This document shows, piece after piece, positions 9,790-18,374 of a DNA stretch of 64,000 nucleotides. Source of the DNA: CAIYYX01 sp035530135 (GTDB lineage Bacteria; Pseudomonadota; Gammaproteobacteria; Burkholderiales; Rhodocyclaceae). The notes below the pieces were generated by a model that saw only the letters and a program-made list of their open reading frames with translations, was not told the DNA's origin and searched no databases. Location: the NCBI GenBank assembly GCA_035530135.1, contig DATKVJ010000077.1:12070-76069 (forward strand). The letters run 5' to 3'. How positions within the stretch are numbered: position 1 is the stretch's first letter; each line of letters begins with the position of its first letter. The position numbers were made by a program, and so were the translations under genes.

Positions 9790-11058
9790 TCAAATCTTGA
9801 AGGCTGGCAGCTTCTTCGACACCGCCACGTTCTTGAGCCGAGCGTAATCGGGCAGGCCATCCTTGTAGGGAGGATAGTCCTCACCCTTGATCAGCGGTAC
9901 CAAGTATTCGCGGCATTTTTCGGTGATGCCGAAGCCATCCTGGGTGATGAAATTTTTCGGCATCTTCTTTTCGACGTTGGCGACCTTGGCCAAGGGCGCC
10001 ATGCCGACCCGCCACTTGTAGGTCTTGCCGGCGATGCGGTCGATGGTCGGCATCACTGAATTGTAGCCCTTGAGCGCCAGTTCAACCGCCGCCCGACCCA
10101 TCGCGTAGGCCTGCTCCACGTCCGTCTTGGAGGCGATGTGGCGCGCCGAGCGTTGCAGGTAATCGGCCACGCCCCAGTGATACTTGAGACCGAGATCCTC
10201 GCGCACGATGTTCGCCACCACCGGCGCCACCCCGCCGAGTTGGGCGTGGCCGAAGGCATCCTTGAGACCCTGGTCGGCGAGAAACTTGCCGTCGGCGTCC
10301 ATCACGCCCTCAGATACGACCACGGTGCAGTAGCCGAAGCGCTTCACCAGGCGGTCCACCTTGGCCGCGAATTTCTTTCGCTCGAAGGGGACTTCCGGGA
10401 ACAGGACCACGATCGGCTGCTCGGCATCCGGGGTCGAGGCCAGCGCGCCGGCGGCGGCAATCCAGCCGGCATGGCGGCCCATCACTTCCAGTACGAACAC
10501 CTTGGTCGAGGTCGCGGCCATCGAGGCCACGTCGAAGGTAGCCTCCAGGGTAGACACGGCGATGTACTTGGCCACCGAACCGAAACCGGGGCAGTTGTCG
10601 GTGATCGGCAGATCGTTGTCGACGGTCTTGGGCACGTGTATCGCCTGGATCGGGTAATCCATCTTTTCCGCAAGCTGCGACACCTTGAGGCAGGTGTCGG
10701 CGGAATCGCCGCCGCCGTTGTAGAAGAAGTAAGAGATATCGTGGGCGCGGAACACCTCGATCAGACGCTCGTACTGCCGTCTGTTTTCCTCCAAACTCTT
10801 CATCTTGAAGCGGCAGGAACCGAAGGCGCCGGCGGGGGTATGGCGCAAGGCGGCGATGGCCTTGGCGCTATCCCTGCTGGTATCGATCAGATCTTCGGTC
10901 AGGGCGCCGATGATACCGTTCCTGCCCGCATAGACCTTGCCGATGTGCTCCTTGTGCCGGCGCGCCGTCTCGATCACGCCGCAAGCCGTGGCATTGATGA
11001 CGGCGGTGACGCCGCCCGACTGCGCGTAGAAGGCATTTTTCTTCGAACCTTTGGCCAT
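9790..11058 (-). CDS. pfp: Pyrophosphate-dependent 6-phosphofructokinase
   Basis: A 422-residue PFK that uses PPi rather than ATP, so the fructose-6-phosphate/fructose-1,6-bisphosphate step is reversible. The phosphoryl-donor motif reads GGGDS (about residues 115-119), and PKTVDND (143-149) has Lys where ATP enzymes have Gly, both features of PPi enzymes. MGRHAGW follows, for sugar phosphate binding. Start MAKGSKKNAFYAQSGG is preceded by GGTGGAG. No ATP-PFK is visible in the window. Its position between adk and hppA suggests coordinated PPi and adenylate handling. Confidence 0.94.
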   Translation of the reverse strand: MAKGSKKNAFYAQSGGVTAVINATACGVIETARRHKEHIGKVYAGRNGIIGALTEDLIDTSRDSAKAIAALRHTPAGAFGSCRFKMKSLEENRRQYERLIEVFRAHDISYFFYNGGGDSADTCLKVSQLAEKMDYPIQAIHVPKTVDNDLPITDNCPGFGSVAKYIAVSTLEATFDVASMAATSTKVFVLEVMGRHAGWIAAAGALASTPDAEQPIVVLFPEVPFERKKFAAKVDRLVKRFGYCTVVVSEGVMDADGKFLADQGLKDAFGHAQLGGVAPVVANIVREDLGLKYHWGVADYLQRSARHIASKTDVEQAYAMGRAAVELALKGYNSVMPTIDRIAGKTYKWRVGMAPLAKVANVEKKMPKNFITQDGFGITEKCREYLVPLIKGEDYPPYKDGLPDYARLKNVAVSKKLPAFKI

Positions 11059-11090
11059 ATTGTCTCCACCAAGCCCAATCACTCGGGCGT

Positions 11091-11741
11091 TCAACCAAGC
11101 GCGGCAAACAGCGCCCTCTGGATCGCATCCACCGAACCAACGCCTAAGACCTTGCGGTACTTGGGCGCTCCGGCATCACTCGCCGACCACTTGGCATAGA
11201 AATCGACCAACGGCCGGGTCTGGCTGTGATAGACCTCCAAGCGTTTCTGGACCGTCTCTTCCTTGTCGTCGTCGCGCTGGATCAGATCGTCGCCGGTGAC
11301 GTCGTCCTTGCCCGCAATTTTGGGCGGATTGAATTTTACATGATAGGACCGACCCGAGGCGGGGTGAATGCGGCGACCACTCATGCGTTTGACGATTTCC
11401 TCGTCTGCGACCTCGATCTCCAGCACATAATCGACCTGGATACCCATGTCGCGCAGTGCCTCGGCCTGCGGAATGGTGCGGGGAAAGCCGTCGAACAGGA
11501 AACCCTTGACGCAGTCCGCCTGCCCGAGTCGCTCCTTGATCAGGCCGAGGATGATTTCGTCGGACACCAGTTCGCCCGCGTCCATGACCCGCTTGGCCGC
11601 CAAGCCCATCGGGGTACCGGCCTTCACCGCGGCCCGCAGCATGTCGCCGGTGGAAATTTGCGGGATCGCGTAGCGCTCGGTGATGAAGGTGGCTTGAGTG
11701 CCTTTCCCCGCTCCGGGGGGTCCGAGAAGAATAAGACGCAT
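11091..11741 (-). CDS. adk: Adenylate kinase
   Basis: A 216-residue enzyme interconverting ATP + AMP and 2 ADP. The P-loop GPPGAGKGT is at residues 7-15 and DGFPRT lies mid-protein. The LID domain (RIHPASGRSYHVKFNPP) is the long form but lacks the four zinc cysteines, as in other Gram-negative enzymes. Start ATG 11739-11741 (MRLILLG) agrees with the family; the upstream extension lacks homology. It lies between kdsB and pfp in a minus-strand run. Confidence 0.97.
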   Translation of the reverse strand: MRLILLGPPGAGKGTQATFITERYAIPQISTGDMLRAAVKAGTPMGLAAKRVMDAGELVSDEIILGLIKERLGQADCVKGFLFDGFPRTIPQAEALRDMGIQVDYVLEIEVADEEIVKRMSGRRIHPASGRSYHVKFNPPKIAGKDDVTGDDLIQRDDDKEETVQKRLEVYHSQTRPLVDFYAKWSASDAGAPKYRKVLGVGSVDAIQRALFAALG

Positions 11742-11849
11742 GAAAACTCCAATCGATGGGACAAGATGAGAACGATGGTACTGCGGCAAAGTCGTGCTTG
11801 TCCCGAGAGCTTGTTTATTGCCCTATAGCGAAAAACGATGGAAATGATT

Positions 11850-12620
11850 TCAATTGACACCTCGAACAAATGCGCGCCTCACCCGTTCGAGATCCTCCGG
11901 GGTATCGACGCCGGCCGCAGGCGCCTCGCCGCAGCTTACGACGCGGATGGCAAAGCCATGCCACAGCGCCCGCAGTTGCTCCAGCGCTTCGCAGCGCTCG
12001 AGCGGCGAGGGGGCAAGCCGACCATAGCGGCGCAGGAAGGCGACGCGATAGGCATAGAGGCCGACGTGGCGCTGCGCCGGGAAGTCGGGGGACAGTTCGC
12101 CTCGGCTGCAGGCGAAGCCATCCCGGTCCCAAGGAATCGGGCCACGGGAAAAATAGAGGGCGCGGCCGTCGGCGGCGCACACCACTTTCACCACGTTGGG
12201 ATTGAAAAAGTCCGCGGCGTCGGAGATCGCATGGCTGGCGGTCGCAATCGCCGCACCGGGATCCTGGTGCAGGGCGGCAGCCACCCGCTCGACCAGCGCC
12301 GGCTCGATCAGCGGTTCGTCGCCCTGGATGTTGACCACGATCTCCTCTTCGCCCCAGCCCAAGGTCTCGGCGACCTCGGCGATGCGGTCGGTGCCGCTCG
12401 GGTGGTCGGTTCTGGTCAACAGCGCCTGGAAGCCGTGGCGCTCGACGGCCTCGACGATGTCGGCGTGGTCGGTGGCGATCCAGAGATCGACGGCGCCATG
12501 GACGCGCCGGGCGGCCTCGGCAACGCGCACCACCATGGGCTTGCCGTGGATATCGGCGAGCGCCTTTGCCGGCAAGCGCGTCGAGGCGAAGCGCGCCGGA
12601 ATGACGATTCTGAAGCTCAC
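11850..12620 (-). CDS. kdsB: 3-deoxy-manno-octulosonate cytidylyltransferase
   Basis: A 256-residue cytosolic enzyme activating Kdo as CMP-Kdo for lipopolysaccharide inner core synthesis. The N-terminal nucleotidyltransferase motif PARFASTRLPAKAL and the NIQGDEP motif are present. It begins with GTG (12618-12620), and that G is also the last base of the trm112 stop (TAGTG), so the two are translationally coupled. It lies downstream of lpxK, matching the shared role in lipid A-Kdo assembly. Confidence 0.96.
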   Translation of the reverse strand: MSFRIVIPARFASTRLPAKALADIHGKPMVVRVAEAARRVHGAVDLWIATDHADIVEAVERHGFQALLTRTDHPSGTDRIAEVAETLGWGEEEIVVNIQGDEPLIEPALVERVAAALHQDPGAAIATASHAISDAADFFNPNVVKVVCAADGRALYFSRGPIPWDRDGFACSRGELSPDFPAQRHVGLYAYRVAFLRRYGRLAPSPLERCEALEQLRALWHGFAIRVVSCGEAPAAGVDTPEDLERVRRAFVRGVN

Positions 12621-12802
12621 TATTCGCTGGCTTCTTCGGCCGAGAGTTGGCGTGCCTCGTCTTCAAGCATCACGGGAATATCGTCCTTGATCGGATAGGC
12701 GAGCCGGCAGGCTCTGCACACCAGCTGTGAGCGCGCCTTGCGGTAGTCGAGAGAACCCTTGCAGACGGGGCAGACGAGGATTTCAAGCAGGCGGGCGTCC
12801 AT
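12620..12802 (-). CDS. Trm112-family zinc-ribbon protein (YcaR-like)
   Basis: A 60-residue protein with two CxxC pairs (C11/C14 and C29/C32), the zinc-ribbon layout of Trm112/YcaR proteins. Eukaryotic Trm112 activates methyltransferases; the role of bacterial YcaR-type copies is not established. It starts MDARLLEILVCPVCKG and ends in an acidic tail. It overlaps the end of lpxK by 20 bases and touches the kdsB start, the same lpxK-ycaR-kdsB order as in E. coli. Confidence 0.9.
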   Translation of the reverse strand: MDARLLEILVCPVCKGSLDYRKARSQLVCRACRLAYPIKDDIPVMLEDEARQLSAEEASE

Positions 12803-13823
12803 AGAGCTTCTCCATAACCAGGGCGACGAGATCGGGTTCGACCCGCGCGGTGACCGGCAGCACCCATACCGGGCGATCCGTGAGACCGGCGCATTTTACC
12901 GCATCCTTCTCGGTCATCAGCAAGGCATCCGCCTCGATCTCTTCGAGATCGGCGCGCAGATAGCGGTGGTGGTCGGGGAAGGCGTGGCAGCGGCAAGACA
13001 GGCCGAGGGCCTCGAGGTGGGCGAAGAAGCGCCCGGGATCGCCGATGCCGGCGACGGCGGCCAGACGCAGACCGGAAAGATCGGCGGCGGCACAAGTCCG
13101 TCCCGGATCGGCCAGCGAGTGGAAGGTATCGCCGATCAGGCGCATGCGAAACTGCGCCGGCCCTGCCGCGTCGGGCGGCAGCCTCGGCGGCGGACCGTTG
13201 AGCACCAGCGCATCGACCCGGGCAAGACGCGAGGGTGGCTCCCGGAGCGGCCCTGCGGGCAGCGGCCAGCCGTTCAACAGGCCGCGTCCATCGATCACGG
13301 CGATCTCGAGGTCGCGCGCCAGGCGGTAGTGCTGCAGGCCGTCGTCGGCGACGATCAGGTCGCAGCCGGGATGAGCCTCGATCAGCGCGCGCGAAGCGGC
13401 GACCCGGTCCCTGCCGACAAAAACAGGAAGATTCAGTCGCCGCTTGATCATCAGCGGTTCGTCGCCAACCCGTGCCGCATCGCCATCCGCCAGCACCTCG
13501 GCCACCGTCCCGATGCCGCCGTGGCCACGGCTCACCACCCCCGGACGCATGCCGCACGCGCGCAGCGCATCGACCAGCCAGAGGGTGAGCGGGGTCTTGC
13601 CGCTGCCGCCGACCGTGATGTTGCCGATCACGACCACCGGCACAGGTAGCCGCTCGCTGCCCAATATGCGGTGGCGATACAAGGCGCGGCGGGCAGCGGC
13701 CAGCAAAGCGAAGGCCGCAGCCAGAGGTAGCAGCAGCGCGGCCAGCACGCCGCGCTGCTGCCAAGCGCGCTGCAAGAGAGCGGTGAGCTTCACGCGAATG
13801 CGCCTGCTTGCGGGGGCGGTCAA
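12783..13823 (-). CDS. lpxK: Tetraacyldisaccharide 4'-kinase
   Basis: Phosphorylates the 4' position of the lipid A disaccharide at the inner membrane. There is an N-terminal hydrophobic segment (about residues 24-43) followed by the P-loop GNITVGGSGKTP, and later VVADDGLQHYRL typical of LpxK. The start is uncertain: TTG at 13823 gives 346 residues, while an in-frame GTG at 13791-13793 gives 336. Neither has a strong ribosome site. It follows exbD and overlaps trm112. Confidence 0.94.
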   Translation of the reverse strand: MTAPASRRIRVKLTALLQRAWQQRGVLAALLLPLAAAFALLAAARRALYRHRILGSERLPVPVVVIGNITVGGSGKTPLTLWLVDALRACGMRPGVVSRGHGGIGTVAEVLADGDAARVGDEPLMIKRRLNLPVFVGRDRVAASRALIEAHPGCDLIVADDGLQHYRLARDLEIAVIDGRGLLNGWPLPAGPLREPPSRLARVDALVLNGPPPRLPPDAAGPAQFRMRLIGDTFHSLADPGRTCAAADLSGLRLAAVAGIGDPGRFFAHLEALGLSCRCHAFPDHHRYLRADLEEIEADALLMTEKDAVKCAGLTDRPVWVLPVTARVEPDLVALVMEKLYGRPPA

Positions 13824-13842
13824 GATGCGGCGGGAATGGCGT

Positions 13843-14262
13843 TCAGCGGCCCGCGCTTTGGGTGGCGAAGGAGATATGGGACAAGCCGGCCTGCTGCGCT
13901 GCCTGCATCACGTCGATCACGCTCTGGTGCGTCGCCTTGGCGTCGGCGCTGATCACGACGACGGGTTCTTTCGCCACGCCGGCGGCTCGCTTCAACGCGA
14001 GACTGATGGCCTCGATGTCGCGCGTACCGACCGCACTGCCGTTCACCATCACGTCGCCCTGGATGTTGACCACGACGTTGATCTCGTTGGCCTGCTCCTG
14101 TGCCTGCTGGGCATCGGCGGTGGGCAGGTTGATATCGAGCCCCGCGTACTTCGAATAGGTGGTGGTGATCATCAGGAAAATCAGGATCACCAGCAACACG
14201 TCGATCATCGGGATCAGATTGATCTCGGGCTGCTCCTGCGGTCTGCCGCGCTGGAAGTTCAT
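13843..14262 (-). CDS. exbD: ExbD/TolR-family biopolymer transport protein
   Basis: A 139-residue protein with a short cytosolic N-terminus, one transmembrane helix (about residues 15-36, INLIPMIDVLLVILIFL) bearing the functional Asp in PMIDVLL, and a periplasmic domain. With ExbB it forms a proton channel that powers TonB- or Tol-type systems. It follows exbB after 20 bases. No tonB or tolA/tolB is adjacent, so which energised partner it serves is open; a TonB-like protein is encoded at 40236-41291. Confidence 0.92.
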   Translation of the reverse strand: MNFQRGRPQEQPEINLIPMIDVLLVILIFLMITTTYSKYAGLDINLPTADAQQAQEQANEINVVVNIQGDVMVNGSAVGTRDIEAISLALKRAAGVAKEPVVVISADAKATHQSVIDVMQAAQQAGLSHISFATQSAGR

Positions 14263-14282
14263 GGCGTGCTCCTCACCGGCAG

Positions 14283-14888
14283 CTAGCGGCGTTCGCCATG
14301 CACCACCTCCACCAGCTTCACCGCCTGCAGCTCCATCTCGATCACCAGCCCATCGACGGCGGCACGGAAATGGCGGTAGAAAATCATGCTCGGGATGGCG
14401 ATGACCAGGCCGAAACCGGTGTTGTAGAGCGCCACCGAGATGCCGTGGGCGAGCGCCTGCGGATTGTTGCCTGAGGCAGTGGGCGAACCGAAAATTTCGA
14501 TCATCCCGACCACCGTGCCGAACAGACCCATCAGCGGACTGATCGAGGCGATGGTGCCTAGACTGGTGAGGTAGCGTTCGAGTTCGTGGGCCACGCCGCG
14601 GCCGGCCTCTTCGATCGCCTCCTTCATGATCTCGCGCGAACTTGAAACGTTGCGCAGGCCGGCGGCAAAGACCCGGCCCAGCGGCGAATGGCCGTCGAGG
14701 CGCCGCAACACTTCCTCCGTCACTCCGCCTTGGCGGTAGTCGCCGATGACGCCGGCTAGGAGGCCGGGCGGCACGATCTTGGCCCGGCGTAGCGCCGTGG
14801 CGCGCTCGATGATCAGTGCGACGGCGATGACCGAAGTGAGCAGCAGCGGCCAGATCGGCCAGCCGGCTGCGAGAATGATGGAGAACAC
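14283..14888 (-). CDS. exbB: ExbB/TolQ-family proton channel protein
   Basis: A 201-residue MotA/TolQ/ExbB protein with three hydrophobic segments: near residues 5-25, and two in the SPLMGLFGTVVGMIEIF and ISVALYNTGFGLVIAIPSMIF regions. These are the conserved pore helices. Paired with ExbD it converts proton motive force into work on outer-membrane processes. It heads the minus-strand run exbB-exbD-lpxK-trm112-kdsB-adk. Assignment to ExbB rather than TolQ rests on the lipid A neighbours and is less certain. Confidence 0.9.
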   Translation of the reverse strand: MFSIILAAGWPIWPLLLTSVIAVALIIERATALRRAKIVPPGLLAGVIGDYRQGGVTEEVLRRLDGHSPLGRVFAAGLRNVSSSREIMKEAIEEAGRGVAHELERYLTSLGTIASISPLMGLFGTVVGMIEIFGSPTASGNNPQALAHGISVALYNTGFGLVIAIPSMIFYRHFRAAVDGLVIEMELQAVKLVEVVHGERR

Positions 14889-14998
14889 GAAGACTCCTAG
14901 CTAACAGCTGGACAAGCGCGCACTTTAGCCTGAGGCACTGCTTTCGGCAAGGCGAGAGGCGAGCAATCGAGTTCTCCCGTTCGGCTACAATCGCGTCC

Positions 14999-16372
14999 AT
15001 GTCAACGCCGCCGTCCAGGGATGCCAAGGCCGTCGCCGCCGGCTGGCGCACCCGGCTGGCGCAGGCCGCTGCAGGAGTACCTGCGGACCTGCCGGTGCCC
15101 GAGGGCGAAGCGGTATTGATCGAGGCCCTGGCGCAATTCGCTGCCGCGTCTGCCCTCGCGGGCCAGACCCTGCTCGTCGTCGTTCCCGATGACGAGCTGC
15201 TGCCGCCGCTTTCCAACGCCCTCGATCTGGCCCTGCGCCCGCTCTGCCTGGTGCTGCCGCAACCGGGCTTCGCGGCCCGCATCGCCCTGCGCGCGACGCT
15301 GTCGCTGCTCAACAGCCGACTGGCGCGCGGTGGCGAGAACAGTTTCGCCCCCGCCTGGCGAGCCCAGCGGGCCCGCCTGGAAGCGCGTGCGGCGGCTTGG
15401 GCGGCGGCCCTAGACTGGTGCGCCGGCAACGACGCCTCGCCGCCGCCGGTCGGCGAACTGTTCCCGCTGTGCGTCCTGCCCCTCGCCCAGGCAGAGTCCT
15501 TGAGCGGCGGCGAGCGGGATGTGCTGCTCATCGTCAATCCTGAGCGCATGGCGGCTGCGGTACCGCTTCTCCTCAATCGGGGCAGAACGATCCTGTTGCT
15601 GCGCGCGAGAGCCGATGCCGCCGCCGGCCAGGCCCTGGTCTTGCAAGACGAGGACGCACGGCTGTTCGCGGAGCGGGAGCTGCTCGGCCAGCAGCTCTCG
15701 GAATTGGAGCTGGAGTTCGCCACCGCGCAGGCGGAACTGGCGGAATTCACCCAGCTCTACTACGAGCGAGTCGGCGAGCGCCTGGTCGAACTCGACCGGC
15801 TCCAGGCGCGCATCGCCTGGTTGCTGGCCGACAGAGCGCCCGACGACGCGCCGGCGCAACACCGTGCGCGGGAGAGCCGGGCTCAGGCAGAACGCTCCGG
15901 ACAGGAACATCACCGGTTTACCGGAAGAGGCGGAACCGAGAAACCCTTCGCCCCCTCAGGCGACGTGAAGCGCTTGTTCCGCCATCTGGCGCAGAAGATC
16001 CATCCCGACCGCGCCGAGGATGAAGCGGATCGCGCCTGGCGCACCGAGCTGATGAGCGAGGCCAACCGCGCCTACAAGAACGGTGACGAGATGGTGCTGC
16101 GCGGGATTCTGGCGCAATGGCAGGAGGGCGCTGCGGCCCCAGCGGCGCGCGGGACGAGCGGATTCGCCCGCCAGGTGGCGCAAATGCAGCGGCGTCTGAG
16201 CGAAATCGAGGCGGAGTTGAAGCGCCTGCTCGCCTCCCGGCTCTATGAATTCTTCGTCGCTGCCAAGCTGGCCCAGGCGCGCGGCCGCGACCTGCTGCAG
16301 GAACTGGCCGACAAGCTCGACCGCGAGATCGGTGCAGCGCGCTTGCGGCAGGATGAGCTCGAAGCGCTGTGA
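14999..16372 (+). CDS. J-domain-like protein with long N-terminal region
   Basis: A 457-residue protein I do not recognise as a named family. Residues about 322-365 resemble a DnaJ domain: VKRLFRHLAQKIHPDRA contains the HPD tripeptide (335-337) that stimulates Hsp70 ATPase. Before it is an Ala/Leu-rich region with a probable coiled coil (about 220-285), after it another helical stretch (390-457). There is no Gly/Phe or zinc-finger region, so it is a type III J-protein at most. A TACAAT element lies 7 bases before the ATG. It sits tail to tail with the Sel1-repeat gene. Confidence 0.75.
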   Translation: MSTPPSRDAKAVAAGWRTRLAQAAAGVPADLPVPEGEAVLIEALAQFAAASALAGQTLLVVVPDDELLPPLSNALDLALRPLCLVLPQPGFAARIALRATLSLLNSRLARGGENSFAPAWRAQRARLEARAAAWAAALDWCAGNDASPPPVGELFPLCVLPLAQAESLSGGERDVLLIVNPERMAAAVPLLLNRGRTILLLRARADAAAGQALVLQDEDARLFAERELLGQQLSELELEFATAQAELAEFTQLYYERVGERLVELDRLQARIAWLLADRAPDDAPAQHRARESRAQAERSGQEHHRFTGRGGTEKPFAPSGDVKRLFRHLAQKIHPDRAEDEADRAWRTELMSEANRAYKNGDEMVLRGILAQWQEGAAAPAARGTSGFARQVAQMQRRLSEIEAELKRLLASRLYEFFVAAKLAQARGRDLLQELADKLDREIGAARLRQDELEAL

Positions 16373-16382
16373 GGCGGCCGTC

Positions 16383-18374
16383 TCAGTTGAGCTTGATGCC
16401 GCATTCGATCCGTTCGAGAAAAGCCTGCGCTTCCTCATTGCCGAGGCGGGCCGCGCTGCGCAGCCATTTCATCGCCAGGCGCAGGCTCTGCGCCACGCCT
16501 TGGCCACGGTAGTAGGCGCAGCCCAGTTCGTATTGCGCATTGACATCGCCGAGCAAGGCCGCGCGGCGCATCCAGCGCGCCGCCTCGCGCAGGTCGCGGG
16601 CCGCGCCCTGGCCGTGCAGCAGACAGAAGCCGACGCTGTAGATGGCGTAGGCGTCCTCGTGCTGCTCCACCGCCTGCCGGTACCAGCGCAGCGCCTCGCG
16701 ATAATTTCGCGGCACGCCCTGGCCGAAGTAGCTCATGTCGGCGAGCGCGATCTTGGCGTCGAATAGGCGGGCCGCCTTGCGGTACCAGAGCACCGCGAGG
16801 GCCGCATCGGGCGCCGTGCCGATACCGTAGCGATGGCATTCTCCGAGCATGAATGCGGCGCGGGCGTGCCCAAGTTCGCCTGCCTTGCGGTAATAAGCAA
16901 GCGCCCGCTCGGCATCGGCGGCGACGCCATCACCGTGAAAATAACGCTCGGCGCGGACGAAATAGAAGCGCTCGAGCTCGCCTAGCGCCGGCTGCCAACC
17001 GCGGTCAGCGGCCGCGCGCAGCAACGCTTCGCCGCGCCGCAAGTGGGCCGGCACGCCGATACCGTGCAGATAGCAGCGGCCCAGTTCGGCCTGGGCGTGC
17101 CGATCGCCGGCCGCCGCTGCCGCCCGGTAGTGGTCCAGGGCCAGCGCCAGATTCTTGGCGACGCCTTCGCCCTGCTCGTAGCACTCTCCCAGCCAGACCC
17201 GTGCCGCCGGGTCGTCGCTCTGGGCGGCGCGGCGGTACCACGCCACCGCCAGCTGCTTGTTCTCGGCAACCCCGTCGCCGCAGCGGTAGCAATGGCCGAG
17301 CTTGAGCTGGGCCCGGACATGGCCTTGGCGGGCGGCGGCACGGTAACAGCGGATCGCCTCTTCGACGTCCTGCGGCACGCCGCCGCGGCCGGAGGCATGG
17401 CATTCGCCCAGCTCGAACGCCGCCTCTCGGTTGCCGCATGCCGAGGCGCGGCGATACCAACCGAGACCGGCCTGGGGGTCGCGCGTCACGCCGTAGCCGA
17501 AGCTATAGCATTGACCGAGCAGGAACATCGCGCCAGCGATGCGCTTTCGGGCCGCGGCACGGAACCACGCCACCGCCTCGGCACAATCCTGCGCTACCCC
17601 CTCGCCGGCATACAGGCACATGCCGAAGCAGTACATCGCGGCGCCATTGCCGCCCTCGGCCGCTTGTCGCCACAGACCAGCTGCGGCCCCCCGGTCTTCG
17701 GCGACGCCGCGGCCGAAGAAGCAGCAACGCGCGAGCAACTCACGCGCCCTCTGGTGGCCCTGGTCCGCGGCCAAGCGGAGCCAGCGCGCCGCCTCGGCGA
17801 AATCGCGGGCGACGCCCTGGCCGAAGTAGAGGAGACGGCCCAGCCAGTACTGGGCCAGGCGCGCGCCCATGCCGCCCCGGCTCGCAGCGGCGCGAAACAG
17901 GCCGGCCGCCCTGGAGGCATCCGCGCTCACGCCGTGGCCGCGCAACAGGCAAAGACCCAGCCAGGTGATGCCGCGCAGGTCGTCTCGGGTGGCTGCGCAC
18001 TCGAACAATCGCGCCGCCTCAGCGTGATCCCGCTGCAAGCCGAAGCCGTTGTAGAGCAACCAACCGAGCACCGCTTCGCCGGCGGCGCAGGTGCGCTCTG
18101 CGCTCTGGGCGGCCCAGCGCAAGGCCAGGGCGTAGGATTTTGCCGTGCCTTCGCCGACGGCATAGCGCCAGGCCAGCTCAGCCTGGGCTTCGACGTTGCC
18201 GGCTTCGGCCATGCGCAGCAACTCGGCGAGCGGCACGCTACGCCAGAACTCGTCTGCCGGTCCGAGCAGCTCGAGTCCTTGCCTAGCGCCACGCTCGATC
18301 AGACTGCTTTCGATCACCTCGCGGAAAATTCCGATCAGTGCGGGCGAGTGCAGCGGAATCAAATGGTCGGACAT
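16383..18374 (-). CDS. Sel1-repeat (SLR) protein with 16 repeats
   Basis: A 663-residue protein built almost entirely of about 36-residue Sel1/TPR-like alpha-alpha repeats. I count 16 copies of the GxG turn (for example GEGVAQD, GYGVTRD, GDGVAEN), from about residue 75 to the C-terminus. SLR proteins act as scaffolds for protein complexes, often in signalling or envelope stress. The N-terminus (MSDHLIPLHSPALIGIFRE) has no signal peptide, so it is probably cytosolic. The TTG start further upstream adds a non-homologous tail and is rejected. Its partner is unknown; the adjacent convergent J-domain gene is one candidate. Confidence 0.88.
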   Translation of the reverse strand: MSDHLIPLHSPALIGIFREVIESSLIERGARQGLELLGPADEFWRSVPLAELLRMAEAGNVEAQAELAWRYAVGEGTAKSYALALRWAAQSAERTCAAGEAVLGWLLYNGFGLQRDHAEAARLFECAATRDDLRGITWLGLCLLRGHGVSADASRAAGLFRAAASRGGMGARLAQYWLGRLLYFGQGVARDFAEAARWLRLAADQGHQRARELLARCCFFGRGVAEDRGAAAGLWRQAAEGGNGAAMYCFGMCLYAGEGVAQDCAEAVAWFRAAARKRIAGAMFLLGQCYSFGYGVTRDPQAGLGWYRRASACGNREAAFELGECHASGRGGVPQDVEEAIRCYRAAARQGHVRAQLKLGHCYRCGDGVAENKQLAVAWYRRAAQSDDPAARVWLGECYEQGEGVAKNLALALDHYRAAAAAGDRHAQAELGRCYLHGIGVPAHLRRGEALLRAAADRGWQPALGELERFYFVRAERYFHGDGVAADAERALAYYRKAGELGHARAAFMLGECHRYGIGTAPDAALAVLWYRKAARLFDAKIALADMSYFGQGVPRNYREALRWYRQAVEQHEDAYAIYSVGFCLLHGQGAARDLREAARWMRRAALLGDVNAQYELGCAYYRGQGVAQSLRLAMKWLRSAARLGNEEAQAFLERIECGIKLN

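Noticed and set aside
16383..18374. Roughly 108-base periodicity suggesting a CRISPR or tandem DNA array
   Set aside because: The period is the 36-codon Sel1 unit of a single open frame; units diverge at DNA level and there are no spacers.
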